DNA of 64,000 bases from Pseudarthrobacter sp. NamB4 (GCF_005796185.1 NZ_VAHM01000004.1:217792-281791), one strand, 5' to 3'. Positions 24,975 to 34,982 are shown, counted from the first letter of the stretch. Made by a program: numbers and translations. The notes: a model not told the origin generated them from the letters alone.

Positions 24975-26165
24975 GTGGCAAAGGCAAAGTTCGAGCGGAC
25001 TAAGCCGCACGTTAACATCGGCACCATTGGTCACGTTGACCACGGTAAGACGACGTTGACGGCCGCCATTTCCAAGGTGCTGTACGACAAGTACCCGGAT
25101 CTCAACGAGAAGCGCGACTTCGCGTCGATCGACTCTGCTCCCGAAGAGCGTCAGCGTGGCATTACCATCAACATCTCCCACGTGGAGTACCAGACCGAAA
25201 AGCGCCACTACGCACACGTAGACGCCCCGGGTCACGCTGACTACATCAAGAACATGATCACCGGTGCTGCCCAGATGGACGGCGCGATCCTCGTGGTTGC
25301 CGCCACTGACGGCCCCATGGCACAGACCCGCGAGCACGTTCTGCTCGCCCGCCAGGTTGGTGTTCCCTACCTGCTGGTCGCGCTGAACAAGGCCGACATG
25401 GTTGACGATGAGGAACTGCTGGACCTCGTTGAAATGGAAGTTCGTGAGCTCCTGAGCTCGCAGGGCTTCGATGGCGACGAAGCACCCGTCGTTCGCGTTT
25501 CCGGCCTCAAGGCCCTGGAAGGCGACCCCGAGTGGGTCAAGTCCGTTGAGGACCTGATGGCTGCAGTCGACGAGTCTGTTCCGGACCCCGTACGTGACCG
25601 CGACAAGCCGTTCCTGATGCCGATCGAGGACGTCTTCACCATCACCGGCCGTGGCACCGTTGTTACGGGCCGCGCCGAGCGTGGCACCCTCGCCATCAAC
25701 TCCGAGGTCGAGATCGTCGGCATCCGCCCGGTCCAGAAGACCACGGTTACCGGTATCGAGATGTTCCACAAGCAGCTCGACGAAGCATGGGCCGGCGAGA
25801 ACTGTGGCCTCCTGCTCCGTGGTCTGAAGCGCGACGATGTCGAGCGTGGCCAGGTTGTCGTCAAGCCGGGTTCCATCACCCCGCACACCGACTTCGAGGC
25901 CAACGTCTACATCCTCTCCAAGGACGAAGGCGGACGTCACAACCCGTTCTACTCCAACTACCGCCCGCAGTTCTACTTCCGTACGACGGACGTTACCGGC
26001 GTTATCACCCTGCCCGAGGGCACGGAAATGGTTATGCCCGGCGACAACACTGAGATGACCGTTGCGCTCATCCAGCCGATCGCAATGGAAGAGGGCCTTG
26101 GCTTCGCAATCCGCGAAGGCGGCCGCACCGTTGGTTCAGGACGTGTTACCAAGATCATCAAGTAA
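24975..26165 (+). CDS. tuf: Elongation factor Tu
   Basis: A 396-residue protein with P-loop [18 protein letters not shown], switch [15 protein letters not shown], switch [26 protein letters not shown], and the beta-barrel domains ([35 protein letters not shown]). It delivers aminoacyl-tRNA to the ribosome. GTG 24975 follows TAGGAGGAACCT. A strong terminator stands 16 bases after the stop. Confidence 0.98.
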   Translation: MAKAKFERTKPHVNIGTIGHVDHGKTTLTAAISKVLYDKYPDLNEKRDFASIDSAPEERQRGITINISHVEYQTEKRHYAHVDAPGHADYIKNMITGAAQMDGAILVVAATDGPMAQTREHVLLARQVGVPYLLVALNKADMVDDEELLDLVEMEVRELLSSQGFDGDEAPVVRVSGLKALEGDPEWVKSVEDLMAAVDESVPDPVRDRDKPFLMPIEDVFTITGRGTVVTGRAERGTLAINSEVEIVGIRPVQKTTVTGIEMFHKQLDEAWAGENCGLLLRGLKRDDVERGQVVVKPGSITPHTDFEANVYILSKDEGGRHNPFYSNYRPQFYFRTTDVTGVITLPEGTEMVMPGDNTEMTVALIQPIAMEEGLGFAIREGGRTVGSGRVTKIIK

Positions 26166-26180
26166 TTCTTGTTGAACTGA

Positions 26181-26220
26181 AGAACGGCCCCGCTGCAGAT
26201 GCAGCGGGGCTGTTCTTTTT
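26181..26220 (+). terminator. Intrinsic terminator after tuf
   Basis: A 16-bp stem (26181-26196 with 26201-26216, one G-T pair), AGAT loop and a TTTTT tail: the most classical terminator of this part of the window. Confidence 0.93.
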
Positions 26221-26266
26221 GGTTAACCCGTCCCTGATAATCTTGCTGGACCGAAAGGAGATCACC

Positions 26267-26392
26267 ATGAGCTGGCTTATTTTCCTGATCATCATCGTTG
26301 CCGTCGTGGCAGGTGTGTTCTGGGCAAAGAGGTACTTCCGCCACGAGATCGACCGTGCCAAGCGGATCAACCGGGCAAACAAGAACCAGTAG
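26267..26392 (+). CDS. 41-residue single-span membrane protein of unknown function
   Basis: ATG 26267 stands behind an excellent ribosome site (AAAGGAG, six bases upstream) and opens a 41-codon frame ending in TAG at 26390. The product begins MSWLIFLIIIVAVVAGVFW, a clear transmembrane helix, and continues into a highly basic tail (AKRYFRHEIDRAKRINRANK), giving an N-out, C-in topology by the positive-inside rule. I do not recognise the family. It follows the tuf terminator and ends one base before the stop of the convergent beta-glucosidase gene. The ribosome site, hydrophobic pattern and codon use support a real gene; function is unknown. Confidence 0.72.
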   Translation: MSWLIFLIIIVAVVAGVFWAKRYFRHEIDRAKRINRANKNQ

Positions 26393-26393
26393 C

Positions 26394-27830
26394 CTAGTCT
26401 TTCCTGGCCTTTCGCGCCCGGCTCAGCGCCTGGTACCAGTAGAAGGACTCCTTGGGGGTTCGCGCCTGGGTTGAAAAATCCACGTGGACCAGGCCGAATC
26501 GCTGCGAATATCCGGCTGCCCATTCGAAGTTGTCCATGAGGGTCCAGACGTAGTATCCGCGCAGGTCTACCCCTGCGGCGACTCCGCCTGGCGCCGTTGC
26601 ATCCAGGGCTGCCCGCAGGTGTGCTGCTAAGTACTGCACCCGGTCCTCGTCCTGCAGTATCCCGGAAACAGTGTCGGGCTCCGGAAAGCTGGCTCCGCCT
26701 TCGGTGATGTACACCGGCGGAAGGACGTCCCCGTAGCGGTCATGAAGTTCCTTCAGCAGGATGCCCAGATGGTCGGGGGCCACGGGCCACCCGAAACCTG
26801 TGCTGCTGTATTCCGGGTAACCGACTTCATGGAACGGAAGCCGTGCCACCGCCTTGTGCACATCAGCCGGAATCGACGCCGATCCGGGGCCCAGGGCAAC
26901 CTTCACCGGGAAGTAGTAGTTGAGGCCGTAGAAGTCCAGCGGCTGGTGGATGGTGCGCAGATCAGCGTCGGAAATCTTACCAAGGGAGCGCAGCCAGGGC
27001 CTGGCATAGAGGGGGAGTGCCGGGTAGCGGCCCAACAGGACTGGGTCTGCATAAACCCGGTTCATCAGCAGGTCGTAGAGGTGGGCAACCAGCCTGTCGC
27101 CGATCTTGCGGGAGGCAGGACGGACAGGGGCATGCAGGTTGGTAACCCCAATTCCCCCGGCAACGCCGGCTGCCCGCAAGGCCTGCACACCCATGCCGTG
27201 AGCCAGAAGCTGGTGATGGATGGAGGGGAGGGCGTCGAACATCAGGGCCTGGCCAGGCGCGTGCACTCCCAGGGCATAGCCGTTCAGGGTAACGGAGACG
27301 GGCTCATTCAAAGTCACCCACTGCGCCACTCTGTCACCGAAACGTTCACCCGCGGCACTCGCGTACTCGCCGAACCTTTCCGCCGTCTCCCTGTTCAGCC
27401 AGCCGCCGCGATGCTCCAGCGGCAGCGGTGTATCCCAGTGATACAGGGTTGCCATGGGCGAGATGCCGGCAGCAAGCAGCTGGTCGAGCAGCCGGTCGTA
27501 GAACTCAAGGCCCTCCCGGTTGAAGCCGCCGCGGCCTTCGGGCTGGATCCGGGGCCAGGAGAGGGAGAAGCGGTAGGAATCAACCCCCAGGTCCTGCAGC
27601 AGGGCGATGTCCTCCGGCAGCCTGTTGTAGTGGTCGCAGGCGACGGCGGGGGAGTGCCCGTCGACAATGGCTCCCGGCTTTTCCGCGAAGGCGTCCCAGC
27701 CGGAGGGGCCGCGCCCGCCGTCGGACAATGCTCCCTCAATCTGGAAGGCGGCCGCGGCGACTCCCAGCGTGAACGACGGCGGCATGCGGCTCGCCAGTTC
27801 CGTCGCCGATTCTGTGCTTTCCAGCGTCAT
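26394..27830 (-). CDS. Glycoside hydrolase family 1 (beta-glucosidase)
   Basis: A 478-residue TIM-barrel enzyme. The acid/base glutamate is in TLNEPVSVTL (Glu176) and the nucleophile in YITEGGASFPEP (Glu377); the usual family motif is ITENG, here ITEGG. Other GH1 marks are FTLGVAAAAFQIEGA, YRFSLSWPRIQPEG, LYHWDTPLPLE and YYVWTLMDNFEWAAGYSQRFG. It has no signal peptide, so it should hydrolyse beta-glucosides or oligosaccharides in the cytoplasm. Start choice is uncertain: ATG 27830 (MTLESTES), 27845 and 27902 are in frame, and only the first has an AGGGG nearby. It is convergent with the small membrane protein gene. Confidence 0.88.
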   Translation of the reverse strand: MTLESTESATELASRMPPSFTLGVAAAAFQIEGALSDGGRGPSGWDAFAEKPGAIVDGHSPAVACDHYNRLPEDIALLQDLGVDSYRFSLSWPRIQPEGRGGFNREGLEFYDRLLDQLLAAGISPMATLYHWDTPLPLEHRGGWLNRETAERFGEYASAAGERFGDRVAQWVTLNEPVSVTLNGYALGVHAPGQALMFDALPSIHHQLLAHGMGVQALRAAGVAGGIGVTNLHAPVRPASRKIGDRLVAHLYDLLMNRVYADPVLLGRYPALPLYARPWLRSLGKISDADLRTIHQPLDFYGLNYYFPVKVALGPGSASIPADVHKAVARLPFHEVGYPEYSSTGFGWPVAPDHLGILLKELHDRYGDVLPPVYITEGGASFPEPDTVSGILQDEDRVQYLAAHLRAALDATAPGGVAAGVDLRGYYVWTLMDNFEWAAGYSQRFGLVHVDFSTQARTPKESFYWYQALSRARKARKD

Positions 27831-28227
27831 GCCCCTATCATCCATTCGGAAACTATCCGGGGCAATGGGCCTTACACCGCGCTGACCGGTCCCGATTCGC
27901 ATCTGGCGCCGATTTCCGGCATACTAGATGAGTTGTTCAAGCGCTTCTTCGCGTCCCGATCCGGATAATGCCGGGTGCCAGGGTCCAAGTTGAAGACCAA
28001 ACATAACCCACTCCCCTGGAATAGCGGATTTGTATGCGTGCCAAGCGCGACACGCCCGACCGCGGGGGTCGGTTGCGCCGGCAAGGTGAGGAACCCGGGT
28101 TCATCCGGATTCAGTTTGTGCGGCGGGTGGTGGTTACGACCTCAAATGCTTCGGCAGCCATACAACGAGTAAGTGAACAGGGCAGCCCTAACCAGGGGAA
28201 GCACAGACTGAAAGAGAGTCAGGCGAC
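27831..28227. other. Intergenic region upstream of rpsJ
   Basis: A gap of about 400 bases shared by the divergent beta-glucosidase and S10 operons. I see a GC-rich inverted repeat near 28056-28072 (CCGACC-GCGG-GGGTCGG) and a ribosome site before rpsJ. I could not find a convincing -35/-10 pair for either direction. An rpsJ leader with autoregulatory structure is likely from family knowledge but is not shown by the sequence. Confidence 0.5.
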
Positions 28228-28536
28228 ATGGCGGGACAAAAAATCCGCATCCGGCTGAAGTCATACGACCACGAGGTCATTGACGTTTCAGCACGGAAGA
28301 TCGTTGAGACGGTCACGCGCGCAGGCGCAACGGTAGTCGGCCCCGTGCCGCTGCCCACGGAGAAGAACGTTTACTGCGTGATCCGCTCTCCGCACAAGTA
28401 CAAGGACAGCCGCGAGCACTTCGAAATGCGCACGCACAAGCGTCTTATCGACATCATCGATCCCACGCCGAAGGCTGTTGACTCGCTCATGCGTCTCGAC
28501 CTGCCGGCAGACGTGAACATCGAAATCAAGCTGTAG
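28228..28536 (+). CDS. rpsJ: 30S ribosomal protein S10
   Basis: A 102-residue protein with the S10 pattern [39 protein letters not shown] and [16 protein letters not shown]. It is the first gene of the S10 operon, belongs to the 30S head and also partners NusB in antitermination. ATG 28228; rplC follows after 17 bases. Confidence 0.98.
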
Positions 28537-28553
28537 GGAGGTGCTGAGAAACT

Positions 28554-29204
28554 ATGACCGCAACCCGTAACGTAAAGGGCCTGCTGGGCACGAAGCTCGG
28601 CATGACCCAGGTCTGGGACGAGAACAACAAGCTCATCCCCGTCACTGTGGTCCAGGCAGATTCGAACGTCATCACCCAGCTGCGCAACGCAGAAGCTGAT
28701 GGCTATGTCGCCGTTCAGATCGGCTACGGCCAGATCGATCCCCGCAAGGTCACCAAGCCGCTGGCTGGTCACTTTGAGAAGGCAGGCGTTACGCCTCGCC
28801 GCCACGTCGTCGAACTCCGTACCGCAGATGCTGCCGAGTACGAGCTGGGCCAGGAGCTCTCCGTAGAGGTCTTCGAAGCCGGACAGAAGATCGACGTCAT
28901 CGGCACCACCAAGGGTAAGGGCTTCGCCGGTGTGATGAAGCGTCACGGCTTCCACGGCGTTGGAGCTTCCCACGGTGCCCACAAGAACCACCGTAAGCCC
29001 GGTTCAATCGGTGGCGCATCCACCCCGAGCCGCGTCTTCAAGGGCATGAAAATGGCCGGCCGCATGGGCGCCGTCCGTCACACCACGCTGAACCTCACGG
29101 TCCACGCGGTTGACGTCGAGAAGTCGCTGCTCCTTATCAAGGGTGCCGTTCCCGGTGCCCGCGGCCAGGTCGTACTCGTACGCACCGCCGTGAAGGGAGC
29201 CTAG
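28554..29204 (+). CDS. rplC: 50S ribosomal protein L3
   Basis: A 216-residue protein with [19 protein letters not shown], the long loop [20 protein letters not shown] that reaches the peptidyl transferase centre, and [16 protein letters not shown] 28554 follows GGGAGGTGCTGAGAAACT. rplD follows after four bases. Confidence 0.98.
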   Translation: MTATRNVKGLLGTKLGMTQVWDENNKLIPVTVVQADSNVITQLRNAEADGYVAVQIGYGQIDPRKVTKPLAGHFEKAGVTPRRHVVELRTADAAEYELGQELSVEVFEAGQKIDVIGTTKGKGFAGVMKRHGFHGVGASHGAHKNHRKPGSIGGASTPSRVFKGMKMAGRMGAVRHTTLNLTVHAVDVEKSLLLIKGAVPGARGQVVLVRTAVKGA

Positions 29205-29208
29205 TCCA

Positions 29209-29829
29209 ATGGCTAACACTGTCCAGGTTGACCTGCCTGCAGAGATCTTCGACGTCCAGACCAACGTGCCGCTGCTGCACCAGGTCGTCGTTGCACAGCT
29301 CGCTGCTGCTCGCCAGGGTACCCACAAGACCAAGACCCGCGCTGAAGTTTCCGGTGCAGGACGCAAGCCGTTCAAGCAGAAGGGCACCGGCCGCGCCCGT
29401 CAGGGTTCAATCCGTGCTCCGCACATGACCGGCGGTGGCGTTGTCCACGGTCCCACCCCGCGTGACTACAGCCAGCGCACCCCCAAGAAGATGATCGCTG
29501 CTGCACTGCGCGGCGCACTCTCTGACCGGGCCCGCAACGGACGCATCCACGTTGTCGCCGACCTGGTTGAAGGCACCAAGCCCTCCGCCAAGACTGCACT
29601 GGCAACACTGCGTGGCGTTTCCGACCGCAAGAACCTGCTGGTCGTCATCGAGCGTGACAACGATGTTGCTGCACTGTCCGTGCGCAACCTCGCCGGCGTT
29701 CACGTTCTGTACGCAGACCAGCTGAACACCTACGACGTTCTCGTGTCTGATGACGTTGTCTTCACCAAGGCTGCCTACGACGCATTCGTTGCCGCCAAGG
29801 CAGCTAAGAACGAGGAGGATGCCAAGTGA
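29209..29829 (+). CDS. rplD: 50S ribosomal protein L4
   Basis: A 206-residue protein. The extended exit-tunnel loop contains [19 protein letters not shown] and [21 protein letters not shown]4 lines the tunnel and often represses the S10 operon. The C-terminus KNEEDAK carries, in its codons, the ribosome site for rplW, whose GTG overlaps the stop (GTGA). The same junction sequence recurs between rpmC and rpsQ. Confidence 0.98.
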   Translation: MANTVQVDLPAEIFDVQTNVPLLHQVVVAQLAAARQGTHKTKTRAEVSGAGRKPFKQKGTGRARQGSIRAPHMTGGGVVHGPTPRDYSQRTPKKMIAAALRGALSDRARNGRIHVVADLVEGTKPSAKTALATLRGVSDRKNLLVVIERDNDVAALSVRNLAGVHVLYADQLNTYDVLVSDDVVFTKAAYDAFVAAKAAKNEEDAK

Positions 29830-30131
29830 GTGCAGCCACCATCAAGGATCCCCGCGACGTCGTGCTTGCACCCGTCGTGTCCGAAAAGAGCTACGGCCTG
29901 ATCGATGAGGGCAAGTACACCTTCCTGGTGGACCCCCGTTCGAACAAGACCGAGATCAAGCTGGCCGTGGAGAAGATCTTCTCCGTCAAGGTCGAATCGA
30001 TCAACACCATCAACCGTGCCGGTAAGCGCAAGCGCACCAAATTCGGATGGGGTACCCGCAAGAACACCAAGCGTGCGATTGTCACCCTCAAAGAAGGCAC
30101 CATCGACATCTTCGGCGGTCCGCTCGCGTAG
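29826..30131 (+). CDS. rplW: 50S ribosomal protein L23
   Basis: A 101-residue protein with [40 protein letters not shown] and [16 protein letters not shown]23 sits at the tunnel exit and docks trigger factor and SRP. It starts with GTG 29826, overlapping rplD by four bases. Confidence 0.98.
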   Translation: MSAATIKDPRDVVLAPVVSEKSYGLIDEGKYTFLVDPRSNKTEIKLAVEKIFSVKVESINTINRAGKRKRTKFGWGTRKNTKRAIVTLKEGTIDIFGGPLA

Positions 30132-30160
30132 CGGAGACCACTTTAACGAGGAAATAAATT

Positions 30161-31000
30161 ATGGGAATCCGTAAGTACAAGCCGACTACCCCGGGCCGTC
30201 GTGGCTCGAGCGTAGCGGACTTCATCGAAATCACGCGGTCGACGCCGGAAAAGTCGTTGGTACGTCCGCTGCCCAAAAAGGGCGGCCGTAACAACACCGG
30301 TAAGATCACCACCCGTCACAAGGGTGGCGGACACAAGCGCCAGTACCGTCTGATCGACTTCCGTCGCCACGACAAGGACGGCGTTGACGCCCGCGTTGCA
30401 GAAATTGAGTACGATCCGAACCGTACGGCCCGCATCGCGCTCCTGCACTACGTTGATGGCACCAAGCGTTACATCATCGCCCCCAACAAGCTGTCCCAGG
30501 GTGACTTCGTTGAGGCTGGCCCCAACGCTGACATCAAGCCGGGCAACAACCTGCCCCTGCGCAACATCCCCGTGGGTACGGTTATCCACGCGGTTGAACT
30601 GCGTCCGGGCGGCGGCGCCAAGATGGCCCGCTCCGCAGGTGCCTCTGTGCAGCTCGTTGCCAAGGAAGGCCGCTTCGCCCAGCTGCGTCTGCCTTCCGGC
30701 GAAATCCGCAACGTCGACGTGCGCTGCCGCGCAACCGTCGGCGAGGTCGGCAACGCCGAGCAGTCGAACATCAACTGGGGCAAGGCCGGCCGCATGCGGT
30801 GGAAGGGCGTCCGCCCGACCGTCCGTGGTGTCGCCATGAACCCCGTTGACCACCCGCACGGTGGTGGTGAGGGTAAGACGTCCGGTGGACGTAACCCCGT
30901 CAACCCCAACGGTCAGCGTGAAGGCCGCACGCGCCGCCCCAACAAAGAGAGCGACAAGCTTATTGTGCGTCGCCGTCGTACTGGCAAGAACAAGCGATAG
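30161..31000 (+). CDS. rplB: 50S ribosomal protein L2
   Basis: A 279-residue protein with [40 protein letters not shown] and the universally conserved [20 protein letters not shown], whose histidine lies near the peptidyl transferase centre. L2 supports subunit association. ATG 30161; rpsS follows after 12 bases. Confidence 0.98.
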   Translation: MGIRKYKPTTPGRRGSSVADFIEITRSTPEKSLVRPLPKKGGRNNTGKITTRHKGGGHKRQYRLIDFRRHDKDGVDARVAEIEYDPNRTARIALLHYVDGTKRYIIAPNKLSQGDFVEAGPNADIKPGNNLPLRNIPVGTVIHAVELRPGGGAKMARSAGASVQLVAKEGRFAQLRLPSGEIRNVDVRCRATVGEVGNAEQSNINWGKAGRMRWKGVRPTVRGVAMNPVDHPHGGGEGKTSGGRNPVNPNGQREGRTRRPNKESDKLIVRRRRTGKNKR

Positions 31001-31012
31001 GAGCCTGGACAC

Positions 31013-31294
31013 ATGCCACGCAGCCTGAAAAAAGGTCCTTTCGTCGACCAGCACCTCTTTGTGAAGGTAGCCAGGGAAAACGAAAAGGGCACCAAGAACG
31101 TCATCAAGACCTGGTCCCGCCGTTCGATGATCATTCCCGACATGCTCGGACACACGATCGCCGTACACGACGGACGCAAGCACATCCCGGTGTTTGTCAC
31201 TGAGTCGATGGTCGGGCACAAGCTCGGCGAATTCGCTCCCACGCGGACATTCCGCGGCCATGTCAAGGACGACCGTAAGGGCAAGCGCCGCTAG
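31013..31294 (+). CDS. rpsS: 30S ribosomal protein S19
   Basis: A 93-residue protein with [39 protein letters not shown] and [18 protein letters not shown]19 lies in the 30S head beside S13. ATG 31013 follows GATAGGAGCCTGGACAC. Confidence 0.98.
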   Translation: MPRSLKKGPFVDQHLFVKVARENEKGTKNVIKTWSRRSMIIPDMLGHTIAVHDGRKHIPVFVTESMVGHKLGEFAPTRTFRGHVKDDRKGKRR

Positions 31295-31332
31295 GCGCCT
31301 GCACCTGCGTCAAAGACGAGAGAAGGAAAGCA

Positions 31333-31698
31333 ATGGAAGCCAAGGCAATTGCGCGCCACATCCGCGTAACGCCTATGAAGGCCCGGCGCGTCGTCAACCT
31401 TGTTCGTGGTTTGCAAGCGAATGAGGCTCTGGCAATTCTGAAGTTTGCCCCCCAGGCAGCTTCGGAGCCGGTATTCAAGGTAGTACAGTCGGCAATCTCC
31501 AACGCCCGGGTCCTCGCGGACCGCGACGGCGTGGCGTTTGACGAAGGTGACCTCATCATCAGCGAAGCGTTTGTTGATGAAGGCCCGACCATGAAGCGGT
31601 TCCAGCCGCGCGCCCAGGGTCGTGCATTTCAGATCAAGAAGCGCACCAGCCACATCACCGTGGTAGTCGCTACCCCGGAGAAAGAGGAGGCTCGCTAA
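31333..31698 (+). CDS. rplV: 50S ribosomal protein L22
   Basis: A 121-residue protein with [19 protein letters not shown] and, near the tunnel loop, [21 protein letters not shown]22 forms the constriction of the exit tunnel with L4, the macrolide site. Its stop abuts the GTG of rpsC with no gap. Confidence 0.98.
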   Translation: MEAKAIARHIRVTPMKARRVVNLVRGLQANEALAILKFAPQAASEPVFKVVQSAISNARVLADRDGVAFDEGDLIISEAFVDEGPTMKRFQPRAQGRAFQIKKRTSHITVVVATPEKEEAR

Positions 31699-32532
31699 GT
31701 GGGACAGAAAGTAAACCCGCACGGGTTCCGACTCGGCATCACCACCGATCACGTATCGCACTGGTTCGCTGACAGCACCAAGGCCGGCCAGCGGTACAAG
31801 GACTTCGTTCGCGAAGACATCCGCATCCGCCAGCTCATGTCCACGGGCATGGAGCGCGCCGGCATCGCCAAGGTTGAGATCGAGCGCACCCGTGACCGCG
31901 TCCGCGTGGACATCCACACGGCCCGTCCCGGCATCGTCATCGGCCGCCGTGGAGCTGAAGCAGACCGCATCCGCGGCGAGCTCGAAAAGCTCACCGGCAA
32001 GCAGGTCCAGCTGAACATCCTCGAGGTCAAGAACCCAGAGATGGAAGCTCAGCTTGTTGCCCAGGGCGTTGCAGAGCAGCTGACTTCGCGTGTGGCATTC
32101 CGCCGCGCGATGAAGAAGGCCATGCAGTCCGCGCAGCGTGCCGGTGCCAAGGGCATCCGTATCGCCTGCTCGGGTCGACTGGGTGGCGCTGAAATGTCCC
32201 GCTCGGAGTTCTACCGCGAAGGCCGTGTGCCCCTGCACACCCTCCGTGCGAACATCGACTACGGCTTCTACGAAGCCAAGACCACCTTCGGCCGCATCGG
32301 CGTGAAGGTTTGGATCTACAAGGGTGACGTCACCGCCAAGGAACTGGCTGCACAGGCCGCTTCCGCCCCGTCCCGCGGCCGCTCCGGCGACCGTCCGGGC
32401 CGTCCGGGTGGTGCTGACCGTGGTGACCGCCGCCGTCGCAACGACCGCCCGGCCGCTGACGCAGCTCCTGCTGCCGAAGCACCGGCAGTTGAGGCTGCAC
32501 CTGCTGCAGCAGTAGAAGGAGGACAGGCTTAA
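31699..32532 (+). CDS. rpsC: 30S ribosomal protein S3
   Basis: A 277-residue protein, longer than the usual 210-235. The KH-type core includes [40 protein letters not shown] and [20 protein letters not shown]. The last 60 or so residues are a low-complexity tail, first Arg/Gly/Asp-rich ([20 protein letters not shown]) and then Ala/Pro/Glu-rich. S3 surrounds the mRNA entry site. GTG 31699 immediately follows the rplV stop, and rplP begins directly after the rpsC stop. Confidence 0.98.
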   Translation: MGQKVNPHGFRLGITTDHVSHWFADSTKAGQRYKDFVREDIRIRQLMSTGMERAGIAKVEIERTRDRVRVDIHTARPGIVIGRRGAEADRIRGELEKLTGKQVQLNILEVKNPEMEAQLVAQGVAEQLTSRVAFRRAMKKAMQSAQRAGAKGIRIACSGRLGGAEMSRSEFYREGRVPLHTLRANIDYGFYEAKTTFGRIGVKVWIYKGDVTAKELAAQAASAPSRGRSGDRPGRPGGADRGDRRRRNDRPAADAAPAAEAPAVEAAPAAAVEGGQA

Positions 32533-32949
32533 ATGCTTATCCCACGTCGAGTAAAGCACCGTAAGCAGCACCACCCGGGTCGTTCCGGCGCTGCTACGGG
32601 CGGTACCAAGGTCTCCTTCGGTGAGTACGGCATCCAGGCCCTGAGCCCGGCATACGTCACCAACCGTCAGATCGAGTCTGCCCGTATCGCCATGACCCGC
32701 CACATCAAGCGTGGCGGTAAGGTCTGGATCAACATCTACCCGGACCGTCCGCTGACCAAGAAGCCTGCTGAAACCCGTATGGGTTCCGGTAAGGGTTCGC
32801 CGGAATGGTGGGTCGCCAACGTCAAGCCGGGCCGGGTTCTCTTCGAACTCGCCGGTGTCAATGAAGAGGTAGCTCGCGAGGCCCTGCGCCTGGCAATCCA
32901 CAAGCTGCCGTTGAAGGCACGCATCGTGCGTCGCGAGGGTGGTGAATAG
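32533..32949 (+). CDS. rplP: 50S ribosomal protein L16
   Basis: A 138-residue protein with [58 protein letters not shown] and the C-terminal [19 protein letters not shown]16 helps position aminoacyl-tRNA in the A site. There is no gap after rpsC and two bases before rpmC. Confidence 0.98.
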   Translation: MLIPRRVKHRKQHHPGRSGAATGGTKVSFGEYGIQALSPAYVTNRQIESARIAMTRHIKRGGKVWINIYPDRPLTKKPAETRMGSGKGSPEWWVANVKPGRVLFELAGVNEEVAREALRLAIHKLPLKARIVRREGGE

Positions 32950-32951
32950 AA

Positions 32952-33281
32952 ATGGCAGTAGGATCCAAGGATCTGGCTCCCGCACAGCTGGACGGTTTCG
33001 ACAACGAGCGTCTCGTTGAAGAACTCCGCAAGGCCAAGGAAGAGCTGTTCAACCTGCGTTTCCAGTCCGCCACCGGTCAGCTGGAGAACCACGGTCGTCT
33101 GCGCGCGGTCAAGAAGGACATCGCCCGCATCTACACCGTTCTCCGCGAACGCGAGCTGGGCATTCGTGCCGAGGTTGCCGCACCGGTTGTGGAAGCCAAG
33201 GAAGAGAAGAAGTCCAAGAAGGCTGCAGCCAAGAAGGCCGACGAGGCTGAAACGGCTGAGACCGAGGAGGATGCCAAGTGA
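32952..33281 (+). CDS. rpmC: 50S ribosomal protein L29 (with C-terminal extension)
   Basis: A 109-residue protein. The L29 core (about 10-72) is recognisable: [40 protein letters not shown]. Family members normally have 60-75 residues; here about 35 Lys/Ala/Glu-rich residues follow ([20 protein letters not shown]). L29 lies at the tunnel exit beside L23. The stop overlaps the rpsQ start (GTGA), and the EEDAK codons supply its ribosome site. Confidence 0.95.
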   Translation: MAVGSKDLAPAQLDGFDNERLVEELRKAKEELFNLRFQSATGQLENHGRLRAVKKDIARIYTVLRERELGIRAEVAAPVVEAKEEKKSKKAAAKKADEAETAETEEDAK

Positions 33282-33583
33282 GTGAAAAGGACGAGAACGT
33301 GACGGAAACTGCTACCGCCGCCAAGGCCGGTCAGCGCGGTTACCGCAAGACGCGTCGCGGCTACGTGGTATCGGACAAGATGGAAAAGACCATCGTTGTC
33401 CAGGTTGAGGACCGCGTGAAGCACGCCCTGTACGGCAAGGTCATCCGCCGTACCTCCAAGGTCAAGGCCCACGACGAAGAGAACACCGCCGGCATCGGCG
33501 ACCTCGTTGTCATCGCCGAGACCCGTCCGCTGTCCGCCACCAAGAACTGGCGGCTCGTGGAAATCCTCGAGAAGGCCAAGTAG
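33278..33583 (+). CDS. rpsQ: 30S ribosomal protein S17
   Basis: A 101-residue protein with a roughly 20-residue N-terminal extension, then [40 protein letters not shown] and [21 protein letters not shown]17 is a primary 16S-binding protein. It starts at GTG 33278, overlapping rpmC by four bases; an in-frame GTG at 33299 is possible but less well placed. It is the last gene of this transcript. Confidence 0.97.
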   Translation: MSEKDENVTETATAAKAGQRGYRKTRRGYVVSDKMEKTIVVQVEDRVKHALYGKVIRRTSKVKAHDEENTAGIGDLVVIAETRPLSATKNWRLVEILEKAK

Positions 33584-33603
33584 CACCTGCTGCTTCGGTT
33601 GTT

Positions 33604-33643
33604 GGAAGCCCTTGCTCCCCTTGGGAGCGGGGGCTTCCCTCGT
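33604..33643 (+). terminator. Terminator after rpsQ
   Basis: A 15-bp stem (from GGAAGCCC at 33604 to GGGCTTCC at 33638, two G-T pairs) with a small loop, then CTCGTTT. It closes the S10 operon, 21 bases after the rpsQ stop. Confidence 0.82.
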
Positions 33644-33761
33644 TTAACGCCAGGTCGTGCTCTTGGTGGACGGCCGACGGCGGGTTGCGGCTTGTCGGGG
33701 AGTGGCACGCAGGCTGTTCAAGGGGCTGCCGTGCCTGCCGCCGTCGTCCGCGCCTGCCTCG

Positions 33762-33865
33762 GGACGCTCTCGCACTTAACGCGTGAATATCCTGAACGCT
33801 CTATCACCGGCATCAGGAAAATGGGAGAGTGTTGCCTGAAGAGCCGCGTTACGTGGGAGAGCGTG
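33762..33865. repeat. Second cluster of the dispersed CGCTCT-CAC repeat
   Basis: Copies are GGACGCTCTCGCAC (33762-33775, followed by TTAACGC), AACGCTCTATCACC (33795-33808) and, inverted, GCGTTACGTGGGAGAGCGTG (33845-33864). They fit the pattern ACGCTCT-NN-CAC-N-T-R-ACGC deduced at 3222-3389 but are more divergent. A partial copy (GGGAGAGTG) lies between them. Confidence 0.75.
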
Positions 33866-33991
33866 CGACGGCGGTGAAGCGGGAGCCCGGGGGAGCGGCA
33901 CCAAGGGCGGCCCGAAAGGCAGCCGTGCTTGGCGCCGTCGCCCGTGTTGCGGGTGGCCCCCCACCGGTGATATGGGGACGGGCTGAAACTG

Positions 33992-34000
33992 TGCTAGGAT
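33992..34000 (+). promoter_or_regulatory. Candidate extended -10 promoter of the spc operon
   Basis: TGC-TAGGAT is an extended -10 box; no good -35 is visible. It would give a leader of about 240 bases before rplN. Confidence 0.4.
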
Positions 34001-34247
34001 ATTGAGTTTGTATGGCGCTTTCGCGCGCCATCATCAACCTCGTAAACAAGCGTGCCACAGCATAGTGCCCCCTTGCGCCCAGGAGCAGTCCTGGACCGGA
34101 TGGGAGCAACTGCTTCTGGCACGGGAGTTTAGGCCTGGGCTGGCAAAATCCAGGCAGGTCAAGAGACACCCCGATCAACCGTTCCGCAAGGCTCATTCCG
34201 TAGGAAGATTTTCGGTCTGAGAACCGGCGCGACGCAAGGAGTAAATA

Positions 34248-34616
34248 GTGATTCAGCAGGAGTCGCGACTCAAGGTCGCCGACAACACGGGTGCTAAGGA
34301 AATCCTTACCATTCGCGTTCTCGGTGGATCCGGCCGTCGCTACGCAGGCATCGGCGACGTCATCGTCGCCACCGTCAAGGATGCAATCCCGGGCGGCAAC
34401 GTAAAGAAGGGCGACGTCGTCAAGGCTGTCATCGTCCGTACCAAGAAGGAACGCCGCCGTGCGGATGGTTCCTACATCAAGTTTGACGAGAACGCAGCTG
34501 TGATTCTGAAGAACGACGGTGACCCCCGCGGTACCCGTATCTTCGGACCGGTTGGTCGTGAACTGCGTGACAAGAAGTTCATGAAGATCGTTTCTCTGGC
34601 TCCGGAGGTGCTCTAG
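34248..34616 (+). CDS. rplN: 50S ribosomal protein L14
   Basis: A 122-residue protein with [35 protein letters not shown] and [21 protein letters not shown]14 contacts the 30S subunit. The start is GTG 34248 behind GCAAGGAGTAAAT. First gene of the spc operon; rplX follows after three bases. Confidence 0.98.
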   Translation: MIQQESRLKVADNTGAKEILTIRVLGGSGRRYAGIGDVIVATVKDAIPGGNVKKGDVVKAVIVRTKKERRRADGSYIKFDENAAVILKNDGDPRGTRIFGPVGRELRDKKFMKIVSLAPEVL

Positions 34617-34619
34617 TCC

Positions 34620-34982
34620 ATGGCTGCAAAGATCAAGAAGGGTGACCTCGTTCAGGTCATCACTGGCGCCAAGGCTGAGCGCGGCGGCGACCGCGGCAAG
34701 CAGGGCAAGGTCCTGCGCGTTTTCACCGACACCAACCGCGTGTTGGTCGAAGGCGTCAACCGCGTCACCAAGCACACCAAGGTCGGTCAGTCGCAGCGCG
34801 GCACCAAGACCGGCGGTATCGAGGTTGTCGAAGCCCCGATCCACATCTCCAACGTGGCACTGGTTGACCCGTCCACCAAGAAGCCGACCCGCGTGGGCTT
34901 CCGCCTCGACACGGTCGAGAAGAACGGTGTGCAGAAGACCGTCCGCATCCGCGTGTCCAAGAGCTCCGGGAAGGACATCTAA
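34620..34982 (+). CDS. rplX: 50S ribosomal protein L24
   Basis: A 120-residue KOW protein with [40 protein letters not shown] and [21 protein letters not shown]24 is an assembly initiator at the tunnel exit. The stop TAA shares its last A with the rplE ATG (TAATG). Confidence 0.97.
   Translation: MAAKIKKGDLVQVITGAKAERGGDRGKQGKVLRVFTDTNRVLVEGVNRVTKHTKVGQSQRGTKTGGIEVVEAPIHISNVALVDPSTKKPTRVGFRLDTVEKNGVQKTVRIRVSKSSGKDI

Larger units (their letters stand above)
33584..34247. other. 664-base intergenic region between the S10 and spc operons
   Basis: It contains the rpsQ terminator, a GC-rich stretch with no recognisable feature (33650-33760), a second cluster of the dispersed CGCTCT-CAC repeat (33762-33865), a probable extended -10 promoter (33992-34000) and a rplN leader of about 240 bases starting with a small hairpin (TGGCGC-TTTCGC-GCGCCA region, 34013-34030). 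I see no credible ORF. In most relatives these two operons are contiguous, so the gap is unusually long. Confidence 0.7.

Noticed and set aside
34002..34220. 72-codon frame in the rplN leader
   Set aside because: No ribosome site and no protein-like pattern; the region is better explained as a leader RNA.
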